Below are positions 61,663 through 64,000 of a stretch of DNA of 64,000 nucleotides, one piece after another. Every line of letters begins with the position of its first letter. Positions within the stretch are counted from its first letter, which is position 1. The notes beneath the pieces were generated by a model that was not told the origin of the DNA, did not search any database, and saw only the letters and a list, made by a program, of their open reading frames with translations. The position numbers were made by a program, and so were the translations under genes. Source of the DNA: Metridium senile (Eukaryota; Cnidaria; Anthozoa; Actiniaria; Metridiidae); assembly GCA_949775045.1 (NCBI GenBank), contig OX459108.1, positions 6,699,961 through 6,763,960 on the forward strand, given 5' to 3'.

Positions 61663-62229
61663 TTGTTTCTCATTAAAAATGTAGAGATCGTGACAGATAG
61701 AATCGTAAAGATTCGTTAGCCTGTGTACAGCCGTCCCCACCCCTCTCCTCCTTCTTAGGGACGTCTTATTGCTAAAACAACTGACACTAGGAACCCCTCC
61801 CCCCATTACCACCCTCATAAAAATAGGGTTTGGTTACTTTTTCAACAACTTCAAACGCACGGGCTCGGGTTTGCATTGAAATTCAAGACCTCGGCCTCGG
61901 CCTCTAAACTTCTTTACTTGGAGTGCCAACTCTCTAGAACAGAACGTAGTGATAGCGAATACCTTGGCAAACATTAGGTCAAGAAATATTGCGTTCGGTT
62001 TCAGCGGGAACGAGTTAAAAAACTGAAGAAAACACACCAATTTTTCGCCATTTTCATATCCAATATCGAAGCACATGGTCTTCACGTGATCTTCCCTGTA
62101 CTCCCTGTCAAATTGATGATAACGTCGATCATCGTCAATCATTAAAAAAGAAAATTATTATTATCGAGCTTCGGTAGTTCCTTCAGCTAGAAGTAAAGCT
62201 GGTCTCCCAGGAAGCCGACGGTGCGCTCT

Positions 62230-62246
62230 TTTCCCCCCTCTTTCCA

Positions 62247-62278
<32 letters not shown>

Positions 62279-62395
62279 TACTCAAAGCTACACTGATTGG
62301 AAAGAAGTCGAAACAAGTGTGAGGCCACTGAGGATCGAACTCGTGACCTCTCGCTCCGAAACCCGCGCACTAACCAACTTAGCTACTCTTGTTCC
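62230..62395 (-). repeat. tRNA-derived SINE S2 (U5 copy)
   Basis: Same as in U2 to U4. Confidence 0.65.
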
Positions 62396-62750
62396 TAAAA
62401 ATAACCACAAGGTCTGGTAGTGAGACCGCAAAGGCCATCAGGGTATTATTGTCCACTTTGTCTAAAATCGCTGGTTTGTTATGACTAATTTGCAATGAAG
62501 ACCTGAATACCTCTTTCGTATGTATTATCAACCAAAAGGCGAGGCAGATTTTGCTTGTTAGAGAAAGTTGCAACTGTTCAATAAGGGGCGTTTTTTACGG
62601 TCGGTTTCGATCATTGTAGGAGTCATGCAAAGGATTTATACATGGGCGCTTAGAGATTTAAAATTTGTGTTGCTATGTTCAATCTCGTTCATTGCGCTCT
62701 CTCGTCAGATATCGAATTGGAAGTTCGAAGATATTATATTTGTTTCATAT

Positions 62751-63528
62751 AAGGGCCCGGGCAAACGTTTTCAACATTTGCCTCAACATTCAACGTTCGA
62801 TTTATTTGAATGGCAATGTTGAAGCCGTTTGCCCGCCCTTTCAAAAAACAACATAACATCGCCAATAATGTATAATTCATATTTTTAGAAAATACTTGTT
62901 TTTATATTTTCTTCAATATCTATCTTTAGGATCCCGAGTCCGCAAAACCAATTCAAATTGAAGGAAGTGGTACAAATGGAATGGAATTTGATTCAGGTAA
63001 ATGCTATAATGTCTATATTTACAGCCATTTTCGTAAAGGTTGTACATTCGTATCAAAGATATGCCCATTGTTCTGTTGCAATCTCAACATGCTAAAAAAA
63101 AAAAGAAAAACATTTCGCGCGCTAGTCTTTTCAATATTCAATATTGTTAAAACGTGTTGAATCGAAGTTGAATTCATGTTGAAAGAGTTTAATCGCGTTT
63201 AAACTTTGCTTCAACATCCATTCAACATTTCTTTTGTTCTGTGAATGTTGAATCGGAGTCGAAGTCGTTTGACCTGCTCCGTTCAACATTGTTGACTACA
63301 CCCATGCGCATTTAGTTGTCTTTCAAATACGTAACACGTTCAACAATGTTGAAATTAAAGGAGGTGGCAAACGGTTTCAACATTGAACAAAATCGAACAG
63401 ATGTTGAAGCAAATATTGAAATGGTTTGCCCACCTACGTTCAACATCGTTCAACAACCATTCTACAGCGTTCAAGAAAATCGAACAAATGTTGAAGCAAA
63501 TGTAGAAGCCGTTTGCCTGCAGGGCCTT
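62751..63528. mobile_element. Foldback/MITE element FB-A (U5 copy) interrupted by an exon 2 fragment
   Basis: Identical arrangement to U3 and U4. Confidence 0.75.
62930..62996 (+). pseudogene. Orphan copy of toxin-gene exon 2 (in U5 FB-A)
   Basis: 67-nt gene-1-type exon with intact splice sites. Confidence 0.8.
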
Positions 63529-63758
63529 AATACCTATCAACAAAGTCTAAACACCCCTACTGAAATTAACTTTGTATTGAGAAAAATAAACATACAACTC
63601 AGGATATATATGGGATTTTAAAGTGTTTCATTTTTTAGCTTCAATTGTTTGATAATGTGTACGATTCCTTAAATTACTACGAGCTGCTGTCAAATTGTAA
63701 ATAATATATTACACGCTATCGAGGCTGAGGTTGTGTACTTGAATCCTGAAAAGTTGTA

Positions 63759-64000
63759 TTTGGTTCTATTTCATGGATATAGTGCTTGTGCTCTATTCCA
63801 CAGTAGCGATTTGATATTATTCCATGGATATAGTGTTTGTGCTCTATTCCACAGTAGCAATTTTATTTTATTTCATGGATATAGTGTATGCGCTCTATTT
63901 CACAGTAGTAATTTGATTCTATTTCATTGATATAGTGTATGCGCTCTATTTCACAGTAGTAATTTGATTCTATTTCATTGATAAAGTCTATGCGCTCTTT
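63759..64000. repeat. 51-bp minisatellite (U5, cut by the window end)
   Basis: At least four units, with the variants of U3 and U4. Confidence 0.85.

Larger units (their letters stand above)
61171..64000. repeat. Tandem array unit U5 (partial, cut by the window end)
   Basis: The spacer part of a fifth unit: S1, the TGACAACTGACA cluster, S2, FB-A with orphan exon 2, and the minisatellite. Its gene, if present, would start about 1.2 kb beyond the window, by comparison with U4. Confidence 0.8.

Overview
This window is AT-rich eukaryotic, intron-containing nuclear DNA. I read it as cnidarian (coral, anemone or relative) because the one clear gene family resembles the cnidarian jellyfish-toxin (CfTX/CrTX-like) group, because the TLDc-domain remnants look like those common in anthozoan genomes, and because the DNA is saturated with tRNA-derived SINEs, foldback MITEs and a non-LTR retrotransposon piece with a 2A-like motif. 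No species is claimed. There is no bacterial-style operon, CRISPR array, rRNA or intact tRNA.

Layout: positions 1-2627 are a non-repeated left flank. From about 2628 the window is one tandem array of large repeat units: U1 2628-18466, U2 18467-32897, U3 32898-47758, U4 47759-61170, and U5 from 61171 cut by the window end. Each complete unit carries, in order: a spacer with SINE-like sequences and a foldback element (FB-A), a 51-bp minisatellite, a TATA promoter with a duplicated upstream block, one nine-exon plus-strand gene for a secreted protein of about 646 residues, a foldback element (FB-C), a minus-strand TLDc-domain exon remnant, and (fully from U2/U3 on) a long foldback (FB-D) that ends at the next unit boundary.

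Gene family: exon 1 encodes a signal peptide; exons 2-4 a short acidic and lysine-rich stretch; exon 5 (1207 nt) a helical/hydrophobic domain resembling the pore-forming part of jellyfish toxins plus most of a Trp/Tyr/Cys-rich, possibly beta-trefoil, C-terminal domain; exons 6-9 finish it. Exon phases agree across all nine exons. The copies differ by only one to three residues over exon 5, so they are recent duplicates or are being homogenised. Copy 1 has a premature stop in exon 8.

The most unusual structures are: an orphan copy of exon 2, splice sites included, sitting inside foldback element FB-A in U3, U4 and U5; a TTAA-flanked 1.33-kb inverted-repeat element in U1 with an empty site in U2; a TA-type MITE only in U2; a retrotransposon 5' fragment with a 2A-like motif between two diverged direct repeats in U3; a length-variable poly-C tract in intron 6; and mosaic SNP patterns that suggest gene conversion between units.
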